A stretch of 64,000 bases of DNA from Phaseolibacter flectens ATCC 12775 (GTDB lineage: Bacteria; Pseudomonadota; Gammaproteobacteria; Enterobacterales; Enterobacteriaceae): NCBI RefSeq assembly GCF_000518745.1, contig NZ_JAEE01000001.1:121084-185083 (forward strand), given 5' to 3'. Shown piece by piece: positions 34,222 to 43,598 of this stretch. Both the position numbers and the translations under genes were made by a program. The notes beneath the pieces are model-generated. The model saw nothing but the letters and a program-made list of their open reading frames with translations. It was not told the DNA's origin and did not search any database. Numbering within the stretch: position 1 is the first letter of the stretch; each line of letters starts with the position of its first letter.

Positions 34222-35976
34222 ATGGCGCTTTTTGACAAATACGAACCCTCTACCTACTCAGCCCCTAGTCGTAAGGATGTAAAATCACCTGTGAACATCA
34301 ATGTCGTCAATTTACTTAGCACTAATGATGTCTTGCTACTTTTTGTTGTTTTAGCATTAGGCTTATGTCTCGGAAAATTCCGAATTGGAAGTGTCCAGCC
34401 CGGTAGCTGTATCGGCGTATTAGTGGTTTCACTGCTGTTAGGCGAACAAGGCTTTACGATTAATACCAATGCACTTAGTCTTGGTTTTATGCTGTTTATC
34501 TTTTGTGTGGGCATTGAAGCGGGTCCCAATTTCTTTTCAATTTTTTTCCGCGATGGTAAAAATTATCTGTTATTAGCTATCGTGATGGTCAGTATTGCTC
34601 TGGCGCTTGCACTGGGATTTGGCAAACTTTTCCATTGGGATATTGGCTTTACCGCGGGCATGTTAGCAGGTTCAATGACCTCAACACCGGTTCTTGTGGG
34701 GGCCGGCGATTCCTTAAGACAAGTGATCCATGATAGTCCCACGCTCAATTTAATGCTGGATCATATGAGTCTTGGTTATGCACTCACCTACCTTGTGGGT
34801 CTGGTCAGTTTAATTATTGGAGCTCGATATCTGCCGCGTTTGCAACACCAAGACTTGCCCACCAGCGCACAACAAATTGCCCATGAACGTGGTCTCGATG
34901 CAGACAGTCAGAGAAAGGTTTTTTTACCGGTGATCCGTGCTTATCGGGTCGGGCCAGAATTGGTCGCTTGGAGTGACGGTAAGAATCTACGCGAATTGGG
35001 AATTTATCGACAAACAGGCTGTTATATTGAGCGTATCCGACGAAATGGTATACTCGCTAGTCCGGATGGTGATGCAGTATTGCAAAATGGTGATGAAATT
35101 TCTCTTGTCGGTTATCCGGATGCCCATGCCCGACTTGACCCCAGTTTTCGCCATGGTAAAGAAGTGTTTGATCGCGATTTACTCGATATGAGGATCGTGA
35201 CAGAAGAAGTGGTGGTAAAAAATAACAGTGTGGTAAATAAAAGACTCGGTAAATTACGCTTGACCGATCAAGGCTGCTTTCTTAACCGAGTGATCCGCAA
35301 CCAGATTGAAATGCCCATTGACGACAATATTATTTTAAATAAAGGGGATGTCCTTCAGGTCAGTGGTGAAGCTAAACGTGTTAAACAGTTAGCTGACAGT
35401 GTTGGTTTTATTGCCATTCATAGCCAAATCACTGACCTACTAGCTTTTTGTGCTTTTTTTATCTTGGGCTTAATGGCCGGTATGGTCACATTCCAATTTA
35501 ACAACTTCGGTTTTGGTCTAGGTAATGCGGCAGGGCTTTTATTTGCCGGTATTATGCTCGGTTTCTTACGGGCCAATCATCCAACCTTTGGTTATATTCC
35601 GCAAGGCGCCTTAACCATGGTCAAGGAATTTGGCCTCATGGTGTTCATGGTCGGTGTAGGTCTTAGCGCCGGCACGGGCATCAGTCATGGGATGAGCAGT
35701 CAAGGCTGGGTGATATTGTTCTGTGGACTGCTGGTCAGTCTGGTGCCGGTAATTGGCTGCTTCTTGTTTGGTGCTTATGTGCTACGTATGAATAGAGCCA
35801 TGCTATTTGGCGCCTTGATGGGGGCCAGAACCTGCGCGCCAGCACTAGAAATAATCAGTGATACCGCCCGAAGTAGTATTCCAGCCCTCGGCTATGCAGG
35901 TACTTATGCTATTGCCAATGTGTTGTTGACACTCGCCGGAACGTTGGTGGTTATGATTTGGAAAATGTTGGGTTAA
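34222..35976 (+). CDS. ybjL: Putative aspartate-alanine-exchanger family transporter YbjL
   Basis: A membrane protein of the AAE (AspT-like) family with two blocks of membrane helices separated by two cytoplasmic TrkA-C (RCK-C) domains, at about residues 225-400. Conserved stretches are [38 protein letters not shown]-type RCK sequence and [14 protein letters not shown]. The reported frame encodes 584 residues, versus 561 in E. coli. The family N-terminus (MNINVAELL) aligns with a GTG codon at 34291, which may be the true start with an AAGGA site 13 bases away. The ATG at 34222 has no clear ribosome-binding site. The substrate is not known. Confidence 0.92.
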   Translation: MALFDKYEPSTYSAPSRKDVKSPVNINVVNLLSTNDVLLLFVVLALGLCLGKFRIGSVQPGSCIGVLVVSLLLGEQGFTINTNALSLGFMLFIFCVGIEAGPNFFSIFFRDGKNYLLLAIVMVSIALALALGFGKLFHWDIGFTAGMLAGSMTSTPVLVGAGDSLRQVIHDSPTLNLMLDHMSLGYALTYLVGLVSLIIGARYLPRLQHQDLPTSAQQIAHERGLDADSQRKVFLPVIRAYRVGPELVAWSDGKNLRELGIYRQTGCYIERIRRNGILASPDGDAVLQNGDEISLVGYPDAHARLDPSFRHGKEVFDRDLLDMRIVTEEVVVKNNSVVNKRLGKLRLTDQGCFLNRVIRNQIEMPIDDNIILNKGDVLQVSGEAKRVKQLADSVGFIAIHSQITDLLAFCAFFILGLMAGMVTFQFNNFGFGLGNAAGLLFAGIMLGFLRANHPTFGYIPQGALTMVKEFGLMVFMVGVGLSAGTGISHGMSSQGWVILFCGLLVSLVPVIGCFLFGAYVLRMNRAMLFGALMGARTCAPALEIISDTARSSIPALGYAGTYAIANVLLTLAGTLVVMIWKMLG

Positions 35977-35987
35977 TCTAATAAATC

Positions 35988-36019
35988 AGGTCTGCTAACC
36001 GAAATAGGTAAGCAGACCT
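35988..36019 (+). terminator. Hairpin after ybjL
   Basis: A perfect 9-bp stem (35988-35996 with 36011-36019, 14-base loop) begins 11 bases after the ybjL stop. No T-tract follows, so it is tentative. Confidence 0.5.
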
Positions 36020-36183
36020 AGATAGAATGAACTTTCACATCACGCTTTGTTCTAAGCGACAATAGGATTAATTAAGACTTACCTTATTTTTTTCATTACA
36101 GTTATGTAACAAACTGCTTATTTATGAAATTGTAATATTAATTAATAGATAATAAATCAATTTTGATGTTTACAGATGAGACT

Positions 36184-36789
36184 ATGAATATACTTAACCA
36201 AACACTCTTTTTATGGATTAATGCAAAACCAGGTTCGCCCACTTGGTTGATGAATATTGCCTTATTTCTTGCAAAAGACTTGATCCTCATCGTACCTTTA
36301 TTGGCAATGACTTTATGGCTTTGGGCGAGTCAAGATAATTTGTTAAAGCAACGTGTGCTGGTCCTAAAATTATGTACTTCGCTGATTGTTGCCTTACTGA
36401 TATCGCTGATTGTCGGCTTTTTATTCCCACACCCACGTCCCTTTATGTTGGGTATTGGCTATCAATGGCTGAGCCACTCTCCGGACTATTCATATCCCAG
36501 TGATCATGGCTCAATTATTTTCACCTGTGCGATTTCATTTATCTATTGGCACAAATATTGGAGTGGCTTTTTACTTGTGTTCGTGGGTTGTGCAATTGCT
36601 TGGTCACGGATTTATCTCGGTGTGCACTGGCCATTGGATATGTTGGGTGCCGCGCTGACTGCCCTCTCTGCCTGCCTGATTTCTGAATTGGGTTGGAAGT
36701 GGTACGGTTCTCGACTTCTAAAACTATCCCATGATTATTACCACCGTTTTTTTTCTTACCCAATAAAAAAAGGCTGGTTTCGGCATTAA
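36184..36789 (+). CDS. ybjG: Undecaprenyl-diphosphatase, PAP2 type (YbjG/BcrC)
   Basis: An inner-membrane PAP2-superfamily phosphatase of 201 residues with about six helices. It carries the three phosphatase motifs: HPRPFM, PSDHGS and SRIYLGVHWPLDMLG. It removes a phosphate from undecaprenyl pyrophosphate at the periplasmic face, recycling the lipid carrier for cell-wall synthesis. The ATG at 36184 aligns with the E. coli N-terminus; the frame extends 7 codons upstream to a TTG. Length matches E. coli YbjG (198). Confidence 0.93.
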   Translation: MNILNQTLFLWINAKPGSPTWLMNIALFLAKDLILIVPLLAMTLWLWASQDNLLKQRVLVLKLCTSLIVALLISLIVGFLFPHPRPFMLGIGYQWLSHSPDYSYPSDHGSIIFTCAISFIYWHKYWSGFLLVFVGCAIAWSRIYLGVHWPLDMLGAALTALSACLISELGWKWYGSRLLKLSHDYYHRFFSYPIKKGWFRH

Positions 36790-36811
36790 TAAACGCTGAC
36801 AAATATTGCGT

Positions 36812-36841
36812 TAACAGACTGTAGATCAATACAGTCTGTTA
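36812..36841 (+). terminator. Hairpin after ybjG
   Basis: A perfect 12-bp stem (36812-36823 with 36830-36841, 6-base loop) begins 22 bases after the ybjG stop. It lacks a T-tract. Confidence 0.55.
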
Positions 36842-37155
36842 GCCTAGCCATGCTTTAAACTGGATCCCGCCCTAAACACCATTTCCCATACTGAGATTGC
36901 CCCCCGTTACTTCGGTGTTTTCTTTCGATATTCTGTGAGTAAAAATGCTCATCCTTGCAATAAAATCAAGAAAATAAAATAATCCCCATAACTATTAACC
37001 TTATTAAATACAAGCTCATTGAATTTATCGGCTTGCTATTCATGCCATTGTTACTTAGATTACCGACCATTTGAAATATAACTGTATTAAATCCTCTGCA
37101 ACTGAATTAAAATTATCAACAGAGAATCATACTGTTTTGATTGCCGGAAAAATGC
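36842..37155. other. Upstream region of rimO
   Basis: About 310 AT-rich bases without a supported gene. The rimO promoter must lie here, but no clear -35/-10 pair or operator stands out. Confidence 0.4.
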
Positions 37156-38517
37156 ATGTCACACGATAACCTAAATAAAGAAAATACACGTTCCATCCCT
37201 GAATCACCCAAAATCGGCTTCTTATCTTTGGGCTGCCCCAAAAACCTCGTTGATTCTGAGCGGATCCTGACTGAATTACGCACTGAAGGTTATCAGGTGG
37301 TTCCAAGCTATCATGATGCCGATATGGTGATAGTGAATACCTGCGGCTTTATCGATAGTGCCGTTGAGGAATCGTTGGAAGCCATTGGTGAAGCGTTAGC
37401 TGAAAATGGCAAAGTGATAGTAACGGGCTGCCTCGGTGCCAAAGAAGACCAAATACGCGAGGTGCATCCAAAGGTTTTGGAGATAACAGGACCACACAGC
37501 TATGAGCAAGTGTTGAAACATGTCCACCATCACTTGCCTAAACCTGAACATAACCCTTTCCTCTCTTTAGTCCCCGAACAGGGCGTGAAATTAACCCCTC
37601 GTCATTACGCTTACCTTAAAATATCTGAAGGCTGTAATCACCGTTGTACCTTCTGTATTATTCCGTCCATGCGCGGTGATCTTGATAGCCGGTCTATCGG
37701 CTCCGTACTGGATGAAGCTAAACGATTGGCGGCTGCAGGCGTTAAAGAGTTGCTGGTCATCTCACAAGATACCTCGGCCTACGGTGTTGACGTCAAGCAT
37801 CGCACGGGCTTTTGGAATGGTGAGCCGGTAAAAACGAGCATGGTGGGCCTGTGTGAGCAATTATCCAAATTAGGGCTGTGGGTGAGATTGCATTATGTTT
37901 ACCCCTACCCGCATGTCGATGACGTGATCCCGTTGATGGCAGAAGGAAAGATTCTACCTTATCTCGACATTCCTTTGCAGCACGCCAGTCCACGTATTCT
38001 GAAATTAATGAAACGCCCAGGATCCGTAGAGCGAACCCTTGAACGGATCCGCCGCTGGCGTGAAATTTGCCCGGAGTTAACCCTACGTTCGACCTTTATT
38101 GTCGGATTTCCCGGCGAGACAGAAGACGAGTTTCAAATGCTACTCGATTTTATCGAACAAGCGAGATTGGATCGCGTTGGTTGCTTTAAATATAGCCCTG
38201 TTGAAGGCGCAACCGCAAATCAGCTCCCAGACCCGGTAGCCGAAGAAATTAAAGAACAGCGTTTTCATCGTTTTATGCAACTTCAACAACAAATATCAGC
38301 AAGCAAATTGCAAGAAAAGATAGGTAAGACGCTCAGTGTTATTATTGATGAGGTAACAGAGCAAGGTGCAATAGGTAGAAGTCAGGCAGATGCGCCTGAA
38401 ATTGATGGTGTCGTCTATTTAGATGGCGTAGTGGATCGACATCCTGGTGATATCGTCCGCGTGGTCATTGAAGATGCCGATGAGTACGATCTGTGGGCTC
38501 GACCAGAACACACTTAG
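37156..38517 (+). CDS. rimO: Ribosomal protein S12 methylthiotransferase RimO
   Basis: A radical SAM enzyme with two Fe-S clusters that beta-methylthiolates the conserved Asp of ribosomal protein S12. The 453 residues have the MTTase domain (Cys 27, 63 and 92), the radical SAM motif CNHRCTFC with Cys at 160, 164 and 167, and a C-terminal TRAM domain. Length is close to E. coli RimO (441). The ATG at 37156 gives [10 protein letters not shown]; the frame runs on to a TTG at 37141, and neither start has a strong ribosome-binding site. YcaO, its accessory factor in E. coli, is encoded at 9226. Confidence 0.95.
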   Translation: MSHDNLNKENTRSIPESPKIGFLSLGCPKNLVDSERILTELRTEGYQVVPSYHDADMVIVNTCGFIDSAVEESLEAIGEALAENGKVIVTGCLGAKEDQIREVHPKVLEITGPHSYEQVLKHVHHHLPKPEHNPFLSLVPEQGVKLTPRHYAYLKISEGCNHRCTFCIIPSMRGDLDSRSIGSVLDEAKRLAAAGVKELLVISQDTSAYGVDVKHRTGFWNGEPVKTSMVGLCEQLSKLGLWVRLHYVYPYPHVDDVIPLMAEGKILPYLDIPLQHASPRILKLMKRPGSVERTLERIRRWREICPELTLRSTFIVGFPGETEDEFQMLLDFIEQARLDRVGCFKYSPVEGATANQLPDPVAEEIKEQRFHRFMQLQQQISASKLQEKIGKTLSVIIDEVTEQGAIGRSQADAPEIDGVVYLDGVVDRHPGDIVRVVIEDADEYDLWARPEHT

Positions 38518-38534
38518 TATCATCATCACCGTTT

Positions 38535-38568
38535 CAGCAAGCCGACCCAAAACGGGCTCGACTTGCTG
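38535..38568. terminator. Hairpin between convergent rimO and ybiT
   Basis: An outer 7-bp stem (38535-38541 with 38562-38568), continued by short inner CGA/TCG and CCC/GGG pairings, lies between the two stop codons. It is a plausible shared terminator, although the T-tract is poor. Confidence 0.5.
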
Positions 38569-38574
38569 TTTGCT

Positions 38575-40170
38575 TTATCCCGCAATCCCTTTGCTTGCCA
38601 AATAATCTTCGTAATTTCCACTGAAATCAACGACGTTATCCGTTTTTATTTCTAGAATACGGGTCGCTAGAGAACTGACAAACTCCCTATCATGAGAAAC
38701 AAAAATTAGGGTACCTTGATACATTTCCAGCGCCATATTCAAGGCCTCAATCGATTCCATATCAAGGTGGTTAGTCGGTTCATCCATGATCAATATGTTC
38801 GGTTTTTGCAGCATTAACTTACCAAATAACATTCTGCCTTTTTCACCACCAGATAACACATTGACTGATTTACGAATGTCATCTTGGCTAAATAACAATC
38901 GACCTAATATTCCTCGAATAGCCTGCTCATCATCACTTGCTTGCTTCCATTGACTCATCCAATCAAATAAAGTTAAGTCTGTTGCAAACTCATATTCATG
39001 ATCTTGTGCATAATAACCAATGTTAGCATTTTCAGACCATTTAATGGTGCCATGATCAGGAAGATACTCAGCCATTAATGTTTTTAATAAGGTTGATTTA
39101 CCGATGCCGTTCGCACCGATGATGGCCATTTTCTCTCCGACCTCAAGTAAAAGATCCAGCTTTTCAAAGAGTGGAGTGCGGCTAAAGCCTTTGGTTACTG
39201 AATCCATCACCAGCGCATTTCGAAATAATTTTTTATCTTGCTCAAATCTGATAAAAGGATTCTGTCGACTGGAGGCTTTCACCTCTTCGATTTTAATTTT
39301 ATCAATTTGTTTGGCTCTGGATGTCGCTTGTCGTGATTTAGAAGCATTCGCACTAAATCGACTGACAAACGACTGCAACTCTGCTATTTGAGCCTTTTTG
39401 CGAGCATTATCTGTCAATAATCTTTCGCGTGCTTGCGTCGCTGCAGTCATATACTCATCATAATTTCCCGGATACACTCTTAACTCCCCATAATCAAGAT
39501 CAGCCATATGAGTACAAACCATATTTAAAAAGTGTCTATCGTGGGAAATAATAACCATTGTACTGTTACGTTCATTCAGTGTTTGCTCTAGCCAACGAAT
39601 CGTATCAATATCCAAGTTGTTAGTAGGTTCATCAAGCAATAGTATATCGGGATCAGAAAATAACGCTTGTGCTAATAGTACCCTTAATTTCCATCCGGGT
39701 GCGACATCACTCATTAGGCCGTAATGTTTTTCCTGAGGAATTCCAACACCAAGCAATAACTCGCCAGCACGGGATTCCGCACTGTATCCGTCCATTTCAC
39801 CATAAAGCACTTCGAGTTCAGCAACTTTATATCCTTCTTCCTCCGTCATTTCGGATAAAGAATAGATGCGGTCACGCTCTTGTTTTATTTCCCAAAGTTC
39901 TTTGTGACCCATAATGACTGTATCCAGAACAGTCCATGTTTCAAATGCAAATTGATCCTGGCGCAGTTTACCAATACGTTCATCTGGATCGAGGGAGACA
40001 TTACCCGCTGTCGCTTGTAAGTCGCCCCCAAGGATCTTCATAAAGGTTGACTTTCCGCTACCATTTGCCCCAATCAGGCCATAACGATTGCCACCGCTGA
40101 ATTTAACGGAGATGTTCTCGAACAACGGCTTACTGCCAAATTGCATAGTTACATTACTGGTTACTAACAC
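38575..40170 (-). CDS. ybiT: ABC-F family ATPase YbiT
   Basis: A soluble protein with two tandem ABC domains and no membrane part, 531 residues (E. coli YbiT 530). The first Walker [10 protein letters not shown] is at 34-42 and the second, GANGIGKST, near 350. Signature and Walker B motifs ([19 protein letters not shown] and [19 protein letters not shown]) mark the ABC-F class. A charged linker with the P-site-tRNA-interaction helices lies between the domains. ABC-F proteins bind the ribosome E site and relieve stalls; the particular role of YbiT is related to translation. Confidence 0.95.
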   Translation of the reverse strand: MLVTSNVTMQFGSKPLFENISVKFSGGNRYGLIGANGSGKSTFMKILGGDLQATAGNVSLDPDERIGKLRQDQFAFETWTVLDTVIMGHKELWEIKQERDRIYSLSEMTEEEGYKVAELEVLYGEMDGYSAESRAGELLLGVGIPQEKHYGLMSDVAPGWKLRVLLAQALFSDPDILLLDEPTNNLDIDTIRWLEQTLNERNSTMVIISHDRHFLNMVCTHMADLDYGELRVYPGNYDEYMTAATQARERLLTDNARKKAQIAELQSFVSRFSANASKSRQATSRAKQIDKIKIEEVKASSRQNPFIRFEQDKKLFRNALVMDSVTKGFSRTPLFEKLDLLLEVGEKMAIIGANGIGKSTLLKTLMAEYLPDHGTIKWSENANIGYYAQDHEYEFATDLTLFDWMSQWKQASDDEQAIRGILGRLLFSQDDIRKSVNVLSGGEKGRMLFGKLMLQKPNILIMDEPTNHLDMESIEALNMALEMYQGTLIFVSHDREFVSSLATRILEIKTDNVVDFSGNYEDYLASKGIAG

Positions 40171-40355
40171 GAAGTTGCCTTTTGTCTAGTCAGAAGTTTT
40201 CAGTTGTCATTATGCCAGATAAAAGCATAGAAAACCTACCCAATGAGCAAGATAAGAAAATCAGAAACTCAAAATAGGTAGCAGAACGAGTAAGACTCAT
40301 TGCTATACCCTATGCTACTGGTAATTATTACCAATAGTAATAAAAACAATATAAT

Positions 40356-40386
40356 GAAAAAAGCCAGTCCTAACTGCGGACTGGCT
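40356..40386 (-). terminator. Intrinsic terminator of hns
   Basis: On the minus strand a perfect 9-bp GC-rich stem (40378-40386 with 40362-40370, 7-base loop) is followed at once by a six-T tract (40361-40356). It lies about 40 bases after the hns stop and is a textbook terminator. Confidence 0.9.
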
Positions 40387-40426
40387 CTCCTAAAACAAGG
40401 AGTTGTTACTTTAAAAATTCTTCAAT

Positions 40427-40825
40427 TTAGATAAGAAAAGTATCTAAATTTTTACCTTCATCCAGTGCTTTTTTAATTGCTGCTGGCGTGCGACCTTGGC
40501 CTGTCCAAGATTTCAACTCACCATTTTCATCTGTATACTGATACTTCGCAGGACGCGGTGCACGGCGGCTACGTTTCTTAGTTATTTCAGCAGCAGAAAG
40601 CAGTTCGTTAGGATCAATACCATCAGCTAAAAGCATTTCACGGTACTTAGATAATTTCTCTTCTTTTTCGCGGTTTAAAGCACGTTCGGCTTCAATCTCA
40701 TCGCGACGCTCACTAACAACAGTAGTTAATTTTTCTAAAATCTCTTCTAACTCAGTTAACTCAACATCTCTAGCCTGAGCACGGAGGCTACGAATATTAT
40801 TTAATACTTTAAAAGCATCACTCAT
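40427..40825 (-). CDS. hns: H-NS family nucleoid-associated protein
   Basis: A 132-residue xenogeneic-silencing protein. The N-terminal half (residues 1-80) is the coiled-coil dimer and oligomer module, starting [21 protein letters not shown] basic linker ([13 protein letters not shown]) leads to the C-terminal DNA-binding domain with the AT-hook-like [14 protein letters not shown] at 110-112. It is closer to H-NS than to Hha or MvaT types; it could also be an StpA-like paralogue, which cannot be excluded without the rest of the genome. In E. coli hns lies elsewhere (near tdk), so this placement between ybiT and mntR is different. The long AT-rich upstream region would suit autorepression. 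Confidence 0.93.
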   Translation of the reverse strand: MSDAFKVLNNIRSLRAQARDVELTELEEILEKLTTVVSERRDEIEAERALNREKEEKLSKYREMLLADGIDPNELLSAAEITKKRSRRAPRPAKYQYTDENGELKSWTGQGRTPAAIKKALDEGKNLDTFLI

Positions 40826-41579
40826 CTCAAATTTCCTTGCTAAAGGGTTAATAGGTCAGTCCTGTCAGACTACCTAAATTACTTGCAAAAATAAATAGCT
40901 CATCAGCAGATATGATTAAATAACTCACTGAAAAAAGCAACATCAATTTTTGAAACTGATTCATCAGTAAAGATACAACCAACGTTTAGTACAATATTAC
41001 CTACTATTTTTTAATTCTTCAAATTTATAGGAGTAAGAATTGTGCTAAAATTGATTAATCTAATACTCTCTATTGTAGTTCAGCTTTGAATTAATTACCT
41101 CTAATTTTAGAATAAAAAAGAGAATGACATAACAATAATGACTTTTTTCGTCAAAAAAGACATTCTCATAACAATGTTACCGGGATAATGGTTTTCAAAT
41201 GATAAATAAGGATAAGTTTAACTAATGCATTATTTATCAACTAAATTTTCTATTTGAACCATTGCTGGCAATTCTTCTTTCTACGCGACCTATTCGACGA
41301 CAGTTATATAAGAAAACAGACAATATCCCTAGGGTAATCCAGATGAATAATTCGCGACAACTGGTATTACCTCTATTCTATTTTTTTATCGCCAGTAATA
41401 CTAATAGTTGTAACATTCAGCCAAATTAGTAATAAAATTTTTACAAAAAAAAAGATTATATCTATAAATTACCGATTATATGTATAAAAAGAGAATATTT
41501 TGATACTCTAAAGAGAGTAAGCTGAATGTCAATCATGATTAAGATAAAAATAATTAATAGTAAAGATTGATTTTACCTT
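40826..41579. other. Long AT-rich non-coding region upstream of hns
   Basis: About 750 bases with no supported gene, visibly richer in A and T than the neighbouring coding DNA. It must carry the hns promoter near its left end. It holds an extended inverted-repeat structure at 41120-41167 (GAGAATG with CATTCTC, and inside it CTTTTTT with AAAAAAG), and a 9-base direct repeat CATAACAAT at 41128 and 41167. In E. coli ldtB and ybiR lie in this neighbourhood, so the region may be the remnant of lost genes (inference). Confidence 0.5.
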
Positions 41580-41617
41580 AAAAAAAGGCACTGCCTTTCA
41601 TGGAAATTGACAGTGCC
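41580..41617 (-). terminator. Intrinsic terminator of mntR
   Basis: On the minus strand a 7-bp GC-rich stem (41611-41617 with 41587-41593, 17-base loop) is followed directly by a T-run (41586-41580). It lies about 42 bases after the mntR stop. Confidence 0.8.
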
Positions 41618-41659
41618 ACTTGGAACCGGTGTTCCATTTGGTCATATCGAAATCGCTCA

Positions 41660-42133
41660 TTACCTCTCAATAACTGATCGTTTTTTTTCGACGTAAGTCT
41701 CAAAAACAGATAAAGTCTCATCACTGACGTGATGCTCAATACCTTCTGCATCACGGTGAGCAATCTCGGGACTGATCCCCAACGCCAATAAAAAATGCTC
41801 AACAATGTAATGACGATGGCGACTTTGTTGCGCTAACTGTTCGCCTGCCTGAGTGAGAAATACCCCACGATAGGGAATTTGTTCAATTAAACCACTGCTG
41901 GCCAACCGTTTTAACATTTTGGCTACTGTAGGCTGAGAGACACCAAGACGAGCAGCTAAATCAACCTGCCGAGCTTCCCCATATTGCAGTATCAGATCAG
42001 AAATTAACTCGACATAGTCGTCAATCAGCTCTCTCCGGTGTGCTTCCCTAACTTGCTTAAATCCCTCAACATGAGCCTCAATATGCTTGATCTCCGTTAT
42101 AACGGAAGAAACAGTTTTTTTATGTTCGACCAT
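41660..42133 (-). CDS. mntR: Manganese-responsive transcriptional regulator MntR
   Basis: A DtxR/MntR-family repressor of 157 residues (E. coli 155). The N-terminal winged helix-turn-helix contains [21 protein letters not shown], and the C-terminal dimerisation domain contains [15 protein letters not shown] upstream and [34 protein letters not shown], which includes the metal ligands. With Mn(II) bound it shuts off Mn import (mntH) and, in E. coli, mntS. Two MntR-type boxes lie about 95-135 bases upstream of its start, so self-control or control of a divergent transcript is likely. mntR next to ompX and rhtA/dps matches E. coli. Confidence 0.95.
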   Translation of the reverse strand: MVEHKKTVSSVITEIKHIEAHVEGFKQVREAHRRELIDDYVELISDLILQYGEARQVDLAARLGVSQPTVAKMLKRLASSGLIEQIPYRGVFLTQAGEQLAQQSRHRHYIVEHFLLALGISPEIAHRDAEGIEHHVSDETLSVFETYVEKKRSVIER

Positions 42134-42225
42134 ACAATGCCCTTCTGCAAATTATTCTGAACTGCATTCACCATCCAGATTTTAAGCTGTATTGTAAACC
42201 AGCCTGCGTGATGCACAACTTAATT

Positions 42226-42267
42226 AATACATAGCATTTGCTAATTAGTATAGCCAAAGCTATGATT
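42226..42267 (+). promoter_or_regulatory. Two tandem MntR-type boxes overlapping a plus-strand promoter
   Basis: Two copies of the MntR palindrome (ATAGC-N4-GCTAT type) lie side by side: ACATAGC-ATTT-GCTA at 42229-42243 and ATAGC-CAAA-GCTAT at 42250-42263. A sigma-70 promoter on the plus strand uses TTGCTA (42238-42243) as -35 and TATGAT (42261-42266) as -10 with 17-base spacing. The boxes therefore cover both promoter elements. The -10 has five of six consensus bases. In E. coli MntR sites of this kind control mntH and mntS. A minus-strand promoter for mntR may also use this region. Confidence 0.7.
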
Positions 42268-42319
42268 CAGCGCTTTCTATCTCATTTTTGTTTATTATTC
42301 ATTAATAAAGGAACTAATA

Positions 42320-42361
42320 ATGCAAGTGTCTAACGCGCATTGCCATCAAAACAACCAATAA
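42320..42361 (+). CDS. Possible 13-residue peptide in the MntR-controlled transcript
   Basis: An ATG at 42320 is preceded at 7 bases by AAAGGA, and the frame encodes 13 residues, MQVSNAHCHQNNQ, with a His-Cys-His triplet. It begins about 55 bases after the -10 at 42261 and so could be the first ORF of that transcript. It does not resemble E. coli MntS (42 residues). It may be a leader peptide, a degraded mntS, or chance. No conservation test was possible. Confidence 0.3.
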   Translation: MQVSNAHCHQNNQ

Positions 42362-42645
42362 ACGCTCTAACACAAATTGACGAGTTTGCCTGTATTTTCT
42401 TTCACCTAGGCACCGCAAACTGCCTCTGAGGCAAAGGTTTTATCAAATATTTGATTTGATCAATTTTTTTAACAAACTAAAAGATGCCATTTCGCTGCTT
42501 ATCCTCTCGATAAAAGCCAGAATATGCCCCTAGATGAGCAAAGCGATGTCATAACTGTTGATCGGTGTGAGTTGAGGGCTTGGATGAATGGAAAAATCAG
42601 ATAAGCTTTAGAGGCGTTACTGCTGCCAGTCCGACCTAAAATAAT

Positions 42646-42679
42646 AAAGAGTCCACAGATAGGGACTCTTTATTTTTGG
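42646..42679. terminator. Bidirectional intrinsic terminator between the mntR-side transcript and ompX
   Basis: A perfect 9-bp stem (42646-42654 with 42663-42671, 8-base loop). On the plus strand it is followed by a T-rich tract (42669-42677). On the minus strand it is followed by ATTATTTT. It can end both ompX transcription and a plus-strand transcript started at the MntR-box promoter. Confidence 0.8.
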
Positions 42680-42693
42680 ACTTTCCGTACACG

Positions 42694-42725
42694 GTGTAGT
42701 CTCAATACCAAGATTGAGACTACAC
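42694..42725 (-). terminator. Hairpin directly after ompX
   Basis: A perfect 13-bp stem (42694-42706 with 42713-42725, 6-base loop) begins 4 bases after the ompX stop. There is no T-tract on the minus strand, so it probably stabilises the mRNA end ahead of the terminator at 42646. Confidence 0.6.
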
Positions 42726-42729
42726 TGAA

Positions 42730-43248
42730 TTAGAAGCTGTAGCCAACGCCTGCGATCCAAGTACCGATATCATAGCTACGCACACGGCTTTGCTCATATC
42801 CAACGTCAATGGCAACATTGTCCATTGGGTTGAACTGCAGACCCGCACCGTAAGAGAAGCCCACATCACTCAGATCGTCTTTATCACGAGGCAGAGTCTG
42901 GCTGCTGTACTGCAGTTTACCGTAGCCAATACCGATTACACCATAAATGCTTGCCCAGTCGTTAAAACGGTAAGCTGGACCCGCGGTCACACCGTAGTAG
43001 TGGCCTTTGTAATAATCCGTGTTGAATTTAGTGTAATCTTTCTCTGTGTAAGTGAAAGAAGCAATCCAGCCCAAAGGGTTAGTTTGATCTTCAAAACGGT
43101 ATTTCAGGTTGAAACCTTTAGCTTTGTTGCCAAAACCTTGGATATCACTCTGAGCATAACCACCAGTGACAGTGCTCTTCGCCATCGCAGAACCAACAGA
43201 TGCAGCCAAGATACAAGCTAATGCTGAAAGACACGCAATTTTTTTCAT
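42730..43248 (-). CDS. ompX: Outer membrane protein X
   Basis: An eight-stranded outer-membrane beta-barrel of the OmpX/Ail/Lom family, 172 residues (E. coli 171). The signal peptide ends at GSAMA (residue 23) and the mature protein begins KSTVTGGYAQSD. Alternating strands and exposed loops are followed by a terminal aromatic residue (AGVGYSF), the Bam recognition signal. The ATG at 43248 with GAGG is the proper start; an in-frame upstream extension is not conserved. In this family members can aid adhesion, serum resistance or stress survival; here only the general role can be given. Confidence 0.94.
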   Translation of the reverse strand: MKKIACLSALACILAASVGSAMAKSTVTGGYAQSDIQGFGNKAKGFNLKYRFEDQTNPLGWIASFTYTEKDYTKFNTDYYKGHYYGVTAGPAYRFNDWASIYGVIGIGYGKLQYSSQTLPRDKDDLSDVGFSYGAGLQFNPMDNVAIDVGYEQSRVRSYDIGTWIAGVGYSF

Positions 43249-43598
43249 AATAACCTCTAATGTGAAATTACTTTCTTCTGACAAGAATAAATATAACAAA
43301 AAAAAATAATAAACTCTGCCTCAATTTTATTGTCTAAGTGTGTTATTACCCTTGCTGAGTGAAGTTAATTTACGTAATCACCTGTTTTATATAAAGAAAA
43401 CCAAACCATAATATTTATTTATTTTTTCTCTAATTGAGCAAAAAATAATCAAACCTTCACTGATTTACCTAGAATAAATCAGTTCAGACCTCATTACAGT
43501 TACCCTTATCCCCTCTCATTTTGTAAAATTCCCCCACACATTTTGCCTGAACTGCGTTATGATTGAAGGCCTAATCGAGATTGCTGGATGCTTCGACA
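43249..43598. other. Divergent control region between ompX and rhtA
   Basis: About 350 AT-rich bases that must hold the promoters of both genes. No clear operator or small-RNA gene stands out. Confidence 0.4.
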
